Shown in pieces: positions 17,718 through 29,547 of a DNA stretch of 64,000 bases (within the stretch, counting starts at the first letter, position 1; every line of letters begins with the position of its first letter). Under the pieces are notes generated by a model. It was not told the DNA's origin, made no database searches, and was given only the letters and a program-made list of their open reading frames with translations. The position numbers and the translations under genes are program-made. The stretch is from Afipia sp. 64-13. GTDB taxonomy: Bacteria > Pseudomonadota > Alphaproteobacteria > Rhizobiales > Xanthobacteraceae. The stretch lies in contig MKUJ01000007.1 in the NCBI GenBank assembly GCA_001897755.1, forward strand, positions 54,003-118,002, given 5' to 3'.

Positions 17718-17993
17718 TTAGCGGTCGGCGCGGCTCACGACATCCATCAGTTCGGCGATCTTGCGGCGCTGATCGGCCTTGTTTCCCGATCTGATCGCAT
17801 GTTCGACGCAGTGGGCGACGTGATCGCGCAGAATCTCTTCTTCCACGCGGCGCAAAGCGGCGCGCGCTGCGGCAATCTGCGTCACCACATCGATGCAGTA
17901 GCGGTCGGCGGCGATCATCTCGCTCAGTCCGCGAACCTGGCCCTCGATCCGTTTCAACCGTTTTTGACAGGATGTCTTGATCTCGTCGCGCAT
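17718..17993 (-). CDS. CsoR/RcnR/FrmR-family metal-sensing repressor
   Basis: A 91-residue all-helical DUF156 repressor that binds DNA without metal and releases it when loaded. Family features are [13 protein letters not shown] in helix 1, Cys33 in [10 protein letters not shown], and the HVAHCVEHA segment giving His58 and Cys62, the Cys-His-Cys ligand set of Cu(I)-binding CsoR. It diverges from the P-type ATPase gene, and a GGGG/CCCC palindrome lies between them. Copper is therefore the likely inducer; silver is also possible. Confidence 0.9.
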   Translation of the reverse strand: MRDEIKTSCQKRLKRIEGQVRGLSEMIAADRYCIDVVTQIAAARAALRRVEEEILRDHVAHCVEHAIRSGNKADQRRKIAELMDVVSRADR

Positions 17994-18002
17994 GTCGCTA
18001 AT

Positions 18003-18019
18003 ATACCCCCATGGGGTAT
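18003..18019. promoter_or_regulatory. CsoR-type operator
   Basis: ATACCCC and GGGGTAT are separated by CAT, a perfect dyad with the G-tract/C-tract form of CsoR/RcnR-family sites. It lies 9 bp before the repressor start and 15 bp before the ATPase start, so one site can control both genes. It also argues against in-frame ATPase starts upstream of 18034. Confidence 0.8.
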
Positions 18020-18033
18020 CAAGATCAAGAGCG

Positions 18034-20457
18034 ATGGATGCGATGAATCAACCGGCGAAAGACACCGCGACCCCCAGTTGCTGCGCGCACAAGCAGGCTG
18101 CGCAGCATCAGGGGCATGACCATGGCGGCCATCATCACCATGATGGAACGGTTGCCGCCGAGGCGCCGGATGACGGGCGGGTGATCGATCCCGTCTGCGG
18201 CATGCGGGTCGATCCCAAAAAATCGGACCGCAAATTTTCCTATCGCGGGCAGGATTATTTCTTCTGCTGCGATCGTTGCCGTACCCGCTTCGAAGCCGAT
18301 CCGGAGAAGTATCTGGCGCCGAAACAGGAACCGGAGCCGGTCATTCCCGGCGCGGTCTATACCTGTCCGATGCATCCCGAAGTGCGGCAGATCGGGCCGG
18401 GCAGTTGTCCGAAATGCGGCATGGCGCTGGAGCCGGAAACGGTTTCGCTCGACGACAAGCCCGACCCCGAACTGATCGATATGACACGCCGGTTCTGGAT
18501 CGGTCTTGTGCTGACCCTGCCGGTGTTCGTGCTCGAGATGGGCGCGCACGTCTTCGGACTTCATTTTCTGCCGATGGCCTGGGTCAACTGGCTGTCGTTT
18601 GCGCTGGCGACTCCGGTGGTGCTGTGGGCCGGCGCGCCGTTCTTCGAGCGCGGCTGGCGTTCGGTCGTCACCGGTCATCTCAACATGTTCACGCTGATCG
18701 CGATGGGCGTCGGCATCGCCTATCTCTACAGCGTGGTCGCGACCGTCGCGCCGCAGCTTTTCCCGGATGCCTTCCGCGACGCCCATGGCGCGGTCGCGGT
18801 CTATTTCGAATCGGCAATGGTCATCACCGTTCTGGTGCTGCTCGGGCAGGTGCTGGAGCTGCGCGCGCGCGAACGAACCTCGGGCGCGATCCGCGCGCTG
18901 CTCGGTCTTGCGCCAAAGACGGCCCGGCGCATCGGCCCGCATGGCGAGGAAGACGTCGCGATCGATCTGATTGCGGTCGGCGACATGCTGCGCGTGCGGC
19001 CCGGAGAGGCGATCCCGATCGACGGCGTGGTGAACGATGGCCACTCTTATGTCGACGAATCGATGGTCACGGGTGAATCGATGCCGGTGGCGAAGGCCGT
19101 CGGAGCGCAGGTCATCGGCGGAACGCTGAACCAGAGCGGCGCGCTGGTGATCCGCACCGAGAAGGTCGGACGCGACACCATGCTGGCTCGCATCGTCGAC
19201 CTCGTGGCAAAGGCGCAGCGCTCGCGTGCGCCGGTCCAGCGTCTGGCCGACTACGTCTCGGGATGGTTCGTGCCGGCGGTGATCGCTTCCGCCGTGCTGG
19301 CGTTCGCGGCCTGGGCGATCTTCGGGCCTGAGCCGCGTTTCTCGTTCGCGCTGGTTGCCGCGGTCACGGTTCTCATCATCGCCTGCCCCTGCGCGCTGGG
19401 ACTCGCCACGCCGATGTCGATCATGGTCGGCGTCGGTCGGGGCGCGCGTGCCGGCGTGCTGGTGCGCGACGCCGAGGCGCTGGAGCGCATGGAGCGCGTC
19501 GACACGCTGGTGATCGACAAGACCGGCACCCTCACCGAGGGCAAGCCGAAAGTGGTCGCCATCATGGCGGCGCAGGGCTTCGACGAGAACGAGGTGCTGC
19601 GGCTCGCCGCAAGTGTCGAGCGCGCCAGCGAGCATCCTCTTGCCTCCGCCATTTTCAATGCGGCCAAGGATCGCAAACTGGCGCTGGAGGAGGTACGGGA
19701 CTTCGATTCTCCGTCCGGCAAGGGCGCGATCGGTATGGTCGGCGGAAAGAAGATCGCGCTCGGCAATGCCGTGCTGATGCAGCAACTGCGGATCGAGACA
19801 AAGGAGATGGACGCCGCCGCCGAGACCCAGCGCGGGTCGGGCGCCACCGCGATCTATGTCGCGGTCGATGGCCGCGTCGCGGGCGTCATCGCGATCGCCG
19901 ACCCGATCAAGGACGGGGCGAAACGGGCGCTCGATCTGCTTCGGCAGGAAGGTTTGCGCATCGTGATGCTGACCGGAGACAATGTGACGACGGCGCGGGC
20001 CGTCGCGGCGCAACTCGGCATCGAGGACGTCGAAGCCGATGTGCTGCCGGATCGCAAGAGCGCGGTGGTGCAGCATTTGCAGAAGCAGGGTCGCCGTGTC
20101 GCCATGGCGGGCGACGGCATCAACGACGCGCCGGCGCTGGCGGCCGCCGATGTCGGCATTGCGATGGGCGGCGGCACCGATGCGGCGATCGAGAGCGCGG
20201 GCATCACGTTGCTGCGCGGCGATCTGATCGGCCTGGTCCATGCCCGTGAGCTGTCGCTCGCGACCATGAGCAACATCCGCCAGAATCTGGCCTTTGCGTT
20301 TATCTATAATGCGGCGGGTGTTCCGATCGCGGCCGGCGTGCTCTATCCGGTGTTCGGATTGCTGTTGTCGCCGATGGTTGGCGCCGCGGCGATGGCGATG
20401 TCGTCGATCAGCGTGATCAGCAACGCCTTGCGGTTGTCGAGGGTTAAGCTGAGCTAG
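18034..20457 (+). CDS. copA: Copper-exporting P1B-type ATPase with YHS and CPMHP metal-binding domains
   Basis: An 807-residue inner-membrane pump that hydrolyses ATP to export Cu(I), or possibly Ag(I). The N-terminus has a His-rich stretch (HDHGGHHHH), a YHS domain (DPVCGMRV...YFFCCDRC) and a heavy-metal-binding domain (YTCPMHPEV...CPKCGM), with no ferredoxin-like HMA domain. The transmembrane metal site [16 protein letters not shown], phosphorylation site DKTGTLT, SEHPLA and [10 protein letters not shown] are all intact. The ORF track begins at 17977, inside the repressor gene and operator; the ATG at 18034 (MDAMNQP) is preferred. It is followed by a bidirectional terminator. Confidence 0.93.
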   Translation: MDAMNQPAKDTATPSCCAHKQAAQHQGHDHGGHHHHDGTVAAEAPDDGRVIDPVCGMRVDPKKSDRKFSYRGQDYFFCCDRCRTRFEADPEKYLAPKQEPEPVIPGAVYTCPMHPEVRQIGPGSCPKCGMALEPETVSLDDKPDPELIDMTRRFWIGLVLTLPVFVLEMGAHVFGLHFLPMAWVNWLSFALATPVVLWAGAPFFERGWRSVVTGHLNMFTLIAMGVGIAYLYSVVATVAPQLFPDAFRDAHGAVAVYFESAMVITVLVLLGQVLELRARERTSGAIRALLGLAPKTARRIGPHGEEDVAIDLIAVGDMLRVRPGEAIPIDGVVNDGHSYVDESMVTGESMPVAKAVGAQVIGGTLNQSGALVIRTEKVGRDTMLARIVDLVAKAQRSRAPVQRLADYVSGWFVPAVIASAVLAFAAWAIFGPEPRFSFALVAAVTVLIIACPCALGLATPMSIMVGVGRGARAGVLVRDAEALERMERVDTLVIDKTGTLTEGKPKVVAIMAAQGFDENEVLRLAASVERASEHPLASAIFNAAKDRKLALEEVRDFDSPSGKGAIGMVGGKKIALGNAVLMQQLRIETKEMDAAAETQRGSGATAIYVAVDGRVAGVIAIADPIKDGAKRALDLLRQEGLRIVMLTGDNVTTARAVAAQLGIEDVEADVLPDRKSAVVQHLQKQGRRVAMAGDGINDAPALAAADVGIAMGGGTDAAIESAGITLLRGDLIGLVHARELSLATMSNIRQNLAFAFIYNAAGVPIAAGVLYPVFGLLLSPMVGAAAMAMSSISVISNALRLSRVKLS

Positions 20458-20477
20458 TCTGGAACCGCTCTGCCAAG

Positions 20478-20507
20478 AAAAAAGCCGGGCTATGCGCCCG
20501 GCTTTTT
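20478..20507. terminator. Bidirectional rho-independent terminator
   Basis: A-run, GCCGGGC, five-base loop, GCCCGGC, then T-run. It serves copA on the plus strand and could serve the convergent LysR gene on the minus strand. Confidence 0.85.
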
Positions 20508-20685
20508 AGTTTCGACCCTGATCGGTCAACACAATCACCTTCCAGGAAGGGGTGCTGAGCGGCTCCGCCCTGGAGGAGGGGGACAGTTCGGCGAAGCCTC
20601 AGCACCGGGAAAGTATCGGCCGCGCGCAGGAGTACAGGCAAGCGCCGGTTGGGCATGTCAGTCATGCGGACACGGCGGTCGTGCC

Positions 20686-21588
20686 TTACGAGGGCCAGCG
20701 CTGCGCCTTGCTCACGATAAAGTCACGGAACACCTGAACGCGGGCGACCGTCTTCAATTCTTCCGGATAGACGAAATACGTATCGAGCTGGATCGAGTCG
20801 GCCTCGCCGAAAAGCTGGATCAGGCGATTGGTGTCCTCGACCAGATAGTCGGGCAGGGCTGCAATGCCGAGACCCTGCTGGCAGGCGCGCACCAGACCCA
20901 GCACATTGTTGACCTTGAAAAACGGCTCGCGCGGGCCGGCGCCGTTGCGGCCGGCTTCGATCAGCCAGGTTCGGTTTTGCAGATGCTGCGGCGCGTTGAT
21001 GTCGGTCAGGATGATCAGACGGTGATCGTCGAGCTCGTCGAGCGTACGCGGCGTGCCGAAACGCTTGGCGTATTCCGGCGAGCAATAGGCGTGGAAGCCG
21101 AGCGAGAACAGCTTGCGCTGGATCAGATCGGGCTGCGTCGGCTTGCGGGTGCGGATAGCGACGTCCGCCTCGCGCATCGACAGATCGAGTTCCTCGTCCG
21201 TCACCATCATCGAGATCCGGATTTCCGGATAGAGCGTGGTGAATTCGCCGAGGCGGGGGATCAGCCAGTTGATGCCGAGGCCGGGCGTTGTCGTGACCTT
21301 GAGGTCGCCGCTCGGGCGCTCCCGGCTGTCGGTCAGTTTCGCTCGCGCCGCCTGCAACTGCATGAAGACGTCGTGCGCCGTGCGGAACAGCAGGTCGCCC
21401 TGCTCGGTGAGGATCAAGCCGCGGGCGTGGCGATGAAACAGCGACACCGACAATTCCTGTTCGAGCGCGCTGACCTGCCGCGACACCGCCGATTGCGACA
21501 GCCCAAGCTGCTCGCCGGCATGCGTGAAGCTTCCCGCTTCCGCCGCGGCGTGGAAAACCTTCAGCTTGTCCCAATCCATGTCGGCCAT
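20686..21588 (-). CDS. LysR-family transcriptional regulator
   Basis: An approximately 300-residue LysR regulator. The N-terminal winged helix-turn-helix reads FHAAAEAGSFTHAGEQLGLSQ followed by SAVSRQVSALEQEL. The rest is a periplasmic-binding-like effector domain (GDLKVTTTPGLGINWLIP; IPRL...YPEIRISMMV). The ORF track begins at 21609, within three bases of the trxB stop; the Met at 21588 (MADMDWDKLK) has a better fit to family N-termini. It lies directly downstream of trxB on the same strand, so the two may be co-transcribed. The target genes and effector cannot be read from sequence; a redox role is only suggested by position. Confidence 0.88.
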   Translation of the reverse strand: MADMDWDKLKVFHAAAEAGSFTHAGEQLGLSQSAVSRQVSALEQELSVSLFHRHARGLILTEQGDLLFRTAHDVFMQLQAARAKLTDSRERPSGDLKVTTTPGLGINWLIPRLGEFTTLYPEIRISMMVTDEELDLSMREADVAIRTRKPTQPDLIQRKLFSLGFHAYCSPEYAKRFGTPRTLDELDDHRLIILTDINAPQHLQNRTWLIEAGRNGAGPREPFFKVNNVLGLVRACQQGLGIAALPDYLVEDTNRLIQLFGEADSIQLDTYFVYPEELKTVARVQVFRDFIVSKAQRWPS

Positions 21589-21611
21589 TCCGTCCCGCGT
21601 CCGTCCCATGA

Positions 21612-22577
21612 TTACTCAGCCGCCGCGCGATCGCTCGCGTGTGCGGCGATGAACCGCTCCGCTTCCAAGGCGGCCATGCAGCCGAGGCCGGCCGCCGTCA
21701 CCGCCTGTCGATAGGTCTCGTCCGCGACATCGCCGGCCGCGAACACGCCGGGCACCGAGGTCGCGGTCGAATGCGGCGCGACCTGGACGTAGCCCGATGG
21801 CTTCAGCGCAAGCTGGTCGGCGACGAGTTCGGTTGCCGGTGCATGTCCGATCGCGATGAACACCCCATCGGTGGTTTGCTCGGTGATCGCGCCGGTCTTG
21901 AGATTCTTCAGACGGACATGCGTGACTTTCGCCGGGTCCGCGCTGCCGCAGATTTCCTCGATCTCGCTGTCCCACACCACCTTGATCTTGGGATGGTTGA
22001 ACAGCCGGTCTTGCAGGATGCGTTCGGAGCGCAAGCTGTCGCGGCGATGCACCAGCGTCACCGACGAGGCATGGTTGGTGAGATAGAGCGCTTCCTCGAC
22101 CGCGGTGTTGCCGCCGCCGACCACGATGACGTTCTTGTTGCGATAGAAGAAGCCGTCGCAGGTGGCGCAGGCCGAGACGCCGAAGCCCTTGAACTTTTCT
22201 TCGGACGGCAGGCCGAGCCAGCGCGCCTGGGCGCCGGTGGCGAGAATGACCACTTCGGCGAGATAGACGTCGCCGGAATCGCAGGTGATGCGGAAGGGGC
22301 GCTGCCCGAGTTCAAGCTTGTTGACGTGATCGGTCACGATCCGCGTGCCGACATGGGTCGCCTGCTTCTCCATCTGTTCCATCAGCCAGGGACCCTGGAT
22401 GACATCGGCGAAGCCCGGGTAGTTCTCCACATCCGTGGTGATGGTGAGCTGTCCGCCGGGCTGGATGCCCTGGATCAGGATCGGCTCCAGCATCGCGCGC
22501 GCGGCGTAAATGCCGGCGGTGTAGCCAGCCGGACCGGAGCCGATGATGACAACCTTGGCGTGAGTAGGCGCGGCCAT
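21612..22577 (-). CDS. trxB: Thioredoxin-disulfide reductase
   Basis: A 321-residue cytoplasmic flavoenzyme that uses NADPH to reduce thioredoxin. The FAD-binding motif IGSGPAGYTAGIYAAR is at residues 12-27, the redox-active CATC pair lies near 137-140, and the NADPH motif VVGGGNTAVEEAL follows. The C-terminal GVFAAGDVAD is the second FAD motif. Length and residues are standard for low-molecular-weight TrxB. An AAAGGG ribosome site precedes the ATG. It diverges from the Lrp-type regulator across a 250-bp gap. Confidence 0.95.
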   Translation of the reverse strand: MAAPTHAKVVIIGSGPAGYTAGIYAARAMLEPILIQGIQPGGQLTITTDVENYPGFADVIQGPWLMEQMEKQATHVGTRIVTDHVNKLELGQRPFRITCDSGDVYLAEVVILATGAQARWLGLPSEEKFKGFGVSACATCDGFFYRNKNVIVVGGGNTAVEEALYLTNHASSVTLVHRRDSLRSERILQDRLFNHPKIKVVWDSEIEEICGSADPAKVTHVRLKNLKTGAITEQTTDGVFIAIGHAPATELVADQLALKPSGYVQVAPHSTATSVPGVFAAGDVADETYRQAVTAAGLGCMAALEAERFIAAHASDRAAAE

Positions 22578-22757
22578 AATCGACCCTTTGATTTAATTGA
22601 GAGAATTCTTTAGCGCAGGGAGCGGGGTCGCCTGAGAAACGGCGCCGCCGCGTCGAGAACTGTCCCAGCACCCAATCTAGGGTATCTTTGCAGCCATGCA
22701 AGATTTGCAACCCGCTTGAAACAATTTTCCCCAGCGAACACGGACGGTTACAAACTC

Positions 22758-22774
22758 GCGCAATAAAATTGCGC
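22758..22774. promoter_or_regulatory. Lrp/AsnC-type operator candidate
   Basis: GCGCAAT and ATTGCGC are separated by AAA, an AT-centred dyad resembling binding sites of Lrp/AsnC regulators. It lies about 53 bp before the adjacent Lrp-family start, so autoregulation is likely. Confidence 0.5.
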
Positions 22775-22826
22775 AACCTGTCACTGGTGGCTAAAACGAC
22801 CGGACCAAGGCTGCGGATTCGGGATA

Positions 22827-23318
22827 GTGGGCGGACTGGTGAAAGAGCTTGATGAAATCGATCTGAAGATTCTCCATGAGATCCAGGAGGATGGCCGCAT
22901 CACCAATGTGGAGCTGGCCAAGCGGGTCGGCATTTCGCCGCCGCCCTGCCTGCGCCGGGTCCGGGCGCTGGAGGAGGAAGGGTATATCCAGGGCTATCGT
23001 GGATTGCTCGATCCGGGCACGCTCGGCTTCGATGTCACCGTGTTCGCCGCGGTTCATTTGTCGAGCCAGGCAGACGCCGATCTGCGGGCGTTCGAGGATT
23101 TCGTGCGCGGCCAGCCTTTGGTGCGCGAATGCTGGATGCTGTCGGGCGAGGTGGATTTCATCCTCAAATGCGTCGCGCCGGACATGGCGACGTTTCAGGA
23201 TTTCGTCTCGCATCTGACGGCCGCGCCGCATGTGCAGAACGTCCGCACCTCGCTGGTGCTGCATAATTCGAAATATGCGCCGGCGGTGCCGCTCGAACTG
23301 AAGATGCCGCAAGGCTGA
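22827..23318 (+). CDS. Lrp/AsnC-family transcriptional regulator
   Basis: A 163-residue regulator with an N-terminal helix-turn-helix (DEIDLKILHEIQEDGRITNVELAKRVGIS) and a C-terminal RAM (ligand-binding) domain ending near VRTSLVLHNSKYA. Lrp-like proteins usually sense amino acids and form octamers on DNA. The start is a GTG, either at 22827 or at 22839; no ATG is available near the normal N-terminus. It diverges from trxB, and a dyad upstream may be its own operator. Which amino-acid pathway it controls is unknown. Confidence 0.9.
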   Translation: MGGLVKELDEIDLKILHEIQEDGRITNVELAKRVGISPPPCLRRVRALEEEGYIQGYRGLLDPGTLGFDVTVFAAVHLSSQADADLRAFEDFVRGQPLVRECWMLSGEVDFILKCVAPDMATFQDFVSHLTAAPHVQNVRTSLVLHNSKYAPAVPLELKMPQG

Positions 23319-23343
23319 TTGGCACCTCGGCTTGCATCATGAA

Positions 23344-23378
23344 AAACCGCGCCGTGGCGAGGCCAACGGCGCGGGTTT
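23344..23378. terminator. Hairpin between convergent Lrp and DoxX genes
   Basis: A 9-bp GC stem (CCGCGCCGT with ACGGCGCGG), a ten-base loop, and flanking A and T residues on both sides. It probably acts as a bidirectional terminator, though the U-run is only three bases. Confidence 0.55.
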
Positions 23379-23403
23379 GAGAGTGAGATTCTTCGGGTGA
23401 CGA

Positions 23404-23805
23404 TCAGGTCCGCCCCCGTGCAGCGTCGACGCTCCACGGTCCCGGTCCGGAAAACACGAAATAAAGAAAAACGAAGCAGTAGAGCACGGCGAGTTCGCCG
23501 CCGTTCAGGATCGGATAGAAGCTCTTCGGCGCATGTGCCATGAAGTAGGCTGCGGCCATCAGACCCGAGCACAAAAATGCGACCGGCCGCGTAAACAGGC
23601 CGACAACGAGCAGGGCGCCGCCGATCAGTTCGATAATGCCGGCAAATCCGCTCGGTGTGGTGGGGGAGACATTGGCGAACTGCTGTACCGCCGGGATGCC
23701 GACATATTTGGCCATGCCGTGCTGCAAGAACAGCAGTCCCGACACAATGCGCAGCACGCTGAGCATGCGCGGCGCCCACGAATTCAAGGTCGTTTCAATA
23801 GCCAT
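23404..23805 (-). CDS. DoxX-family membrane protein
   Basis: A 133-residue inner-membrane protein with four hydrophobic segments. The motif LRIVSGLLFLQHGMAKYVG and the GIIELIGGALLVVGLFTRPVAF segment define the DoxX/DUF4870-like family. Members have been linked to oxidative-stress tolerance and thiosulfate or sulfide oxidation in different bacteria, but no activity can be assigned here. An AGAGGG ribosome site precedes the ATG. It is a single-gene unit on the minus strand, convergent with the Lrp gene. Confidence 0.85.
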   Translation of the reverse strand: MAIETTLNSWAPRMLSVLRIVSGLLFLQHGMAKYVGIPAVQQFANVSPTTPSGFAGIIELIGGALLVVGLFTRPVAFLCSGLMAAAYFMAHAPKSFYPILNGGELAVLYCFVFLYFVFSGPGPWSVDAARGRT

Positions 23806-23983
23806 ATGAGCCCTCTGCTGAGAAAATCGTGGTCTCTCGCTAGCAATAAATCGGCGGCGGTTGGATCACGATACGTTGAAACACCGGACAAGCACGTTTT
23901 ATTCAAAAACAGACATCAGCTTATGGATCGGGAATCGCGGCGCGAGCGGAATGTGCAGGCCGGGTGATGCCCTGACATTGGAA

Positions 23984-24286
23984 TCACTTGAGTTGCGGTT
24001 GCTCCTGCGCGGGTGCGTCCGCGAGACAGCGAATCTTTTTGGGCTGGCAGGCCATGCCGATGTTGGAGCAGACCGGCACGCCGTCGGCGCTGTCCCGCGT
24101 ACAATTGACGCACTCGTCGGTCCATCGCGCGCAACGAGGTTGATCGGCCTGAACGGGACGATCCGTCGATGCCGGCTGCGGCGATGACGATGAATCCTCC
24201 GCCATGGTGGGCGGAAGTCCCAGGCTGATCATGGCAGCAGTCGCGATCAGGATGATCCGGGGCGCTCGCATGGATTTCTCGCGCAT
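23984..24286 (-). CDS. Small secreted cysteine-rich protein of unknown function
   Basis: About 95-100 residues with a signal peptide (IILIATAAMISLGLPPTMA). A Ser/Pro/Gln-rich linker follows, then a compact region with six cysteines (CARWTDECVNC, VCSNIGMAC, RC), which suggests three disulfides in the periplasm. The track frame begins at 24391 inside greA, but the Met at 24286 (MREKS) or at 24271 (MRAPRI, with GAGAAA upstream) gives a proper signal peptide. The proximal greA terminator isolates it. I do not recognise a named family. Confidence 0.6.
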   Translation of the reverse strand: MREKSMRAPRIILIATAAMISLGLPPTMAEDSSSSPQPASTDRPVQADQPRCARWTDECVNCTRDSADGVPVCSNIGMACQPKKIRCLADAPAQEQPQLK

Positions 24287-24308
24287 AGGGCTTGCGTATC
24301 GACCGCCA

Positions 24309-24336
24309 TAAAAATGGCCGGGGCGAGACCCCGGCC
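24309..24336 (-). terminator. greA rho-independent terminator
   Basis: On the minus strand, GGCCGGGG and CCCCGGCC flank a five-base loop and are followed by A then a T-run, 27 bp after the greA stop. Confidence 0.85.
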
Positions 24337-24362
24337 GTTCGTCAAAATCCGGTCGGACGATC

Positions 24363-24839
24363 TTACTTCCAGTCCACCTTGGCGATCTCATACGCCTTGG
24401 CGCCGCCGGGCGCGACGACCTCGACGGAAGCGCCTTTCTTCTTGCCGATCAGCGCGCGCGCGAGCGGAGAGGAGATCGAGATGCGGCCTTTCTTGGCGTC
24501 GGCCTCGGTGTCGCCGACGATCTGCCAGATCGCCTTCTTGTCGGTGTCCTCGTCGATCAGCGTGACGGTCGCGCCGAATTTGATGGTGTCGCCCGACAGC
24601 TTGGAGACATCGATGATGTCTGCGCGCGCGAGCTTGTCCTCGAGCTCGGCGATGCGGCCCTCGTTGTGGGACTGAGCTTCCTTCGCGGCATGATATTCGG
24701 CGTTTTCCGACAGGTCGCCATGTGATCGCGCTTCGGAGATCGCCTCCACGATCCGCGGGCGCTCGATCGACTGGCGCTGCTTCAATTCCTCTTCCAGGGC
24801 GGCATGTCCCGCCACCGTCATCGGCACTTTTTCAACCAT
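24363..24839 (-). CDS. greA: Transcription elongation factor GreA
   Basis: A 158-residue protein that binds the RNA polymerase secondary channel and rescues backtracked complexes by stimulating transcript cleavage. The N-terminal coiled coil carries [17 protein letters not shown], including the conserved acidic tip residues. The C-terminal FKBP-like domain contains [20 protein letters not shown]. The length is standard. A GAGGAAGA ribosome site precedes the ATG. It sits 175 bp downstream of carB on the same strand and has its own terminator. Confidence 0.96.
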   Translation of the reverse strand: MVEKVPMTVAGHAALEEELKQRQSIERPRIVEAISEARSHGDLSENAEYHAAKEAQSHNEGRIAELEDKLARADIIDVSKLSGDTIKFGATVTLIDEDTDKKAIWQIVGDTEADAKKGRISISSPLARALIGKKKGASVEVVAPGGAKAYEIAKVDWK

Positions 24840-25013
24840 TCTTCCTCGTCCTTGCCCTTGTGGCGCCGGAGCGGCGGCGCCATCGGCACGAAAAAATTCT
24901 CATCCGCCCGAATGCCTGGGGGCATCGAGCTGATGAGCAACAAGCTCTCGAGCGGCCGGTTCCTTCGCTGGCCTGCGAGCCAGGATCGCCGGTCCCTTCG
25001 GGACTGACGTTCG

Positions 25014-28478
<3,465 letters not shown>

Positions 28479-28513
28479 GCAGTCACTTGGGCAGGAAGCG
28501 TCGGAAACGGCAT

Positions 28514-28543
28514 AAAAAAAGGACGCGCAACCGCGCGTCCTTT
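28514..28543 (-). terminator. Strong terminator-like hairpin upstream of carB
   Basis: On the minus strand, AAAGGACGCGC, a four-base loop and GCGCGTCCTTT are followed by seven Ts. It stands between tRNA-Cys and carB, both read leftward. It is either the end of a tRNA-side transcript or an attenuator in a carB leader. Confidence 0.85.
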
Positions 28544-28805
28544 GAACCGTGCGCGAGGTTTTCCCCGGCGCGCGGGGTGTCTTTAGACCAGATTCCGAAA
28601 CGTTGGAAGGCTTGCGGCTTCAATTAACCGCAGATTTCGGAGTATTTCCGAGCTTTTGTTTCGCTTCACGAGGCGGTGGCGAATGTCGTGGCTGGCGACC
28701 AGTCGCCGCAAAACGTCCGGGCCAACCTCATGACGCCGACGACCCGGTGCCGGTGGGTGCGGACGAAGGCAGTGCCCAGATCTGTCTGGGTAACAAAGGG
28801 GAAGT

Positions 28806-28881
28806 TGGAGGCCCGGCCTGGATTTGAACCAGGATAAAAAGCTTTGCACAGCTCCCGCGTAGACGTTTCCGCCACCGGGCC
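28806..28881 (-). tRNA. tRNA-Cys (anticodon GCA), structurally aberrant
   Basis: Acceptor GGCCCGG/CCGGGCC, T-arm CCTGG-TTCAAAT-CCAGG, discriminator U73 (usual for tRNA-Cys) and encoded CCA are clear, and the total length is 76. The anticodon arm folds as GGAGC/GCUUU with an eight-base loop UGUGCAAA. This looks like the usual UUGCAAA loop with one inserted G. Alternatively, a U-A pair closes it to six bases. The D-loop (GGAAACGUCUA) lacks the conserved GG pair. It may be a genuine divergent tRNA-Cys or a pseudo-tRNA; the intact acceptor and T-arm favour a real gene. Confidence 0.75.
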
Positions 28882-29088
28882 AAGATCAGGCTACTGCGAG
28901 ATGTGGCGGTTCGCCACACCTGCCGCGGTATAAGGTTAAGGAACCGGGAACGGCATGTCTTTGGTTTAACCATCGGCCTTGTGAGGCTCCCGGGATCAGG
29001 GAGGGCGCGGGCGCCCGTGCTACACTTTTGCTCGAATCAGCATGGATCCGTGTGCGTAGCCGCACCTGCATCATCAAGGGAGAACCCC

Positions 29089-29529
29089 ATGTCCTTGTCA
29101 TCCGCTCTGCGCGCCGGGCTGATTGCTTTGTTTGCGCTTGCCGGCCTCGGCCTGTCGTCCGCCGCCCATGCCGATAGCGGCACGGTGTCGTTAACCATCT
29201 ATAAAGCCGGCTGGTTCATCGGCGGCTCCGGCGGCAGCGGTACGCTCAATTTCCGTGGCCGGCGCTACGCGCTGTCCACCGGCGGGCTGGATTACGGTCT
29301 GGTGTTCGGCGGATCGAAGACCGTGCTGCGCGGCCGGGTTCGCAATATCAACCGTCCTTCCGACGTTGCCGGCGTTTACGGCGCGGCCGGCGCGGGCCTC
29401 GCCATCGGCGGCGGTGCGCGCGCGATCGTCCTGACCAATCAGAAGGGGGCGGTGCTCGAATTGTCCGGGCGGCAGACCGGCCTGATGGCCAACGCCGACC
29501 TGAGCGGACTTGCGATTACGATGAGGTAA
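29089..29529 (+). CDS. Secreted Gly-rich protein, possibly DUF1134/YSC84-like
   Basis: A 146-residue protein with a signal peptide cleaved near AAHADS (residues 25-30). The mature part is rich in glycine and short beta-like segments (GGSGGSGTLNFRGRRYALS, AGAGLAIGGGARAIVLTNQKG). Its glycine pattern recalls DUF1134/EipA-like or YSC84-type periplasmic proteins, but I cannot assign a family with confidence. AGGGAGA precedes the ATG at 29089; the track start at 28903 lies far upstream and is not used. A second secreted protein follows after 18 bp, probably in the same operon. Confidence 0.7.
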   Translation: MSLSSALRAGLIALFALAGLGLSSAAHADSGTVSLTIYKAGWFIGGSGGSGTLNFRGRRYALSTGGLDYGLVFGGSKTVLRGRVRNINRPSDVAGVYGAAGAGLAIGGGARAIVLTNQKGAVLELSGRQTGLMANADLSGLAITMR

Positions 29530-29547
29530 AGGAAGGAGGCGGGCAGG

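Noticed and set aside
18025-20241. 738-residue minus-strand ORF antisense to copA
   Set aside because: The plus strand encodes all P-type ATPase motifs; the antisense product is Arg/Asp/His-rich without domains.
28549-28827. Short ORFs on both strands between carB and tRNA-Cys
   Set aside because: They run into the tRNA gene or lack ribosome sites, and their composition is not protein-like.
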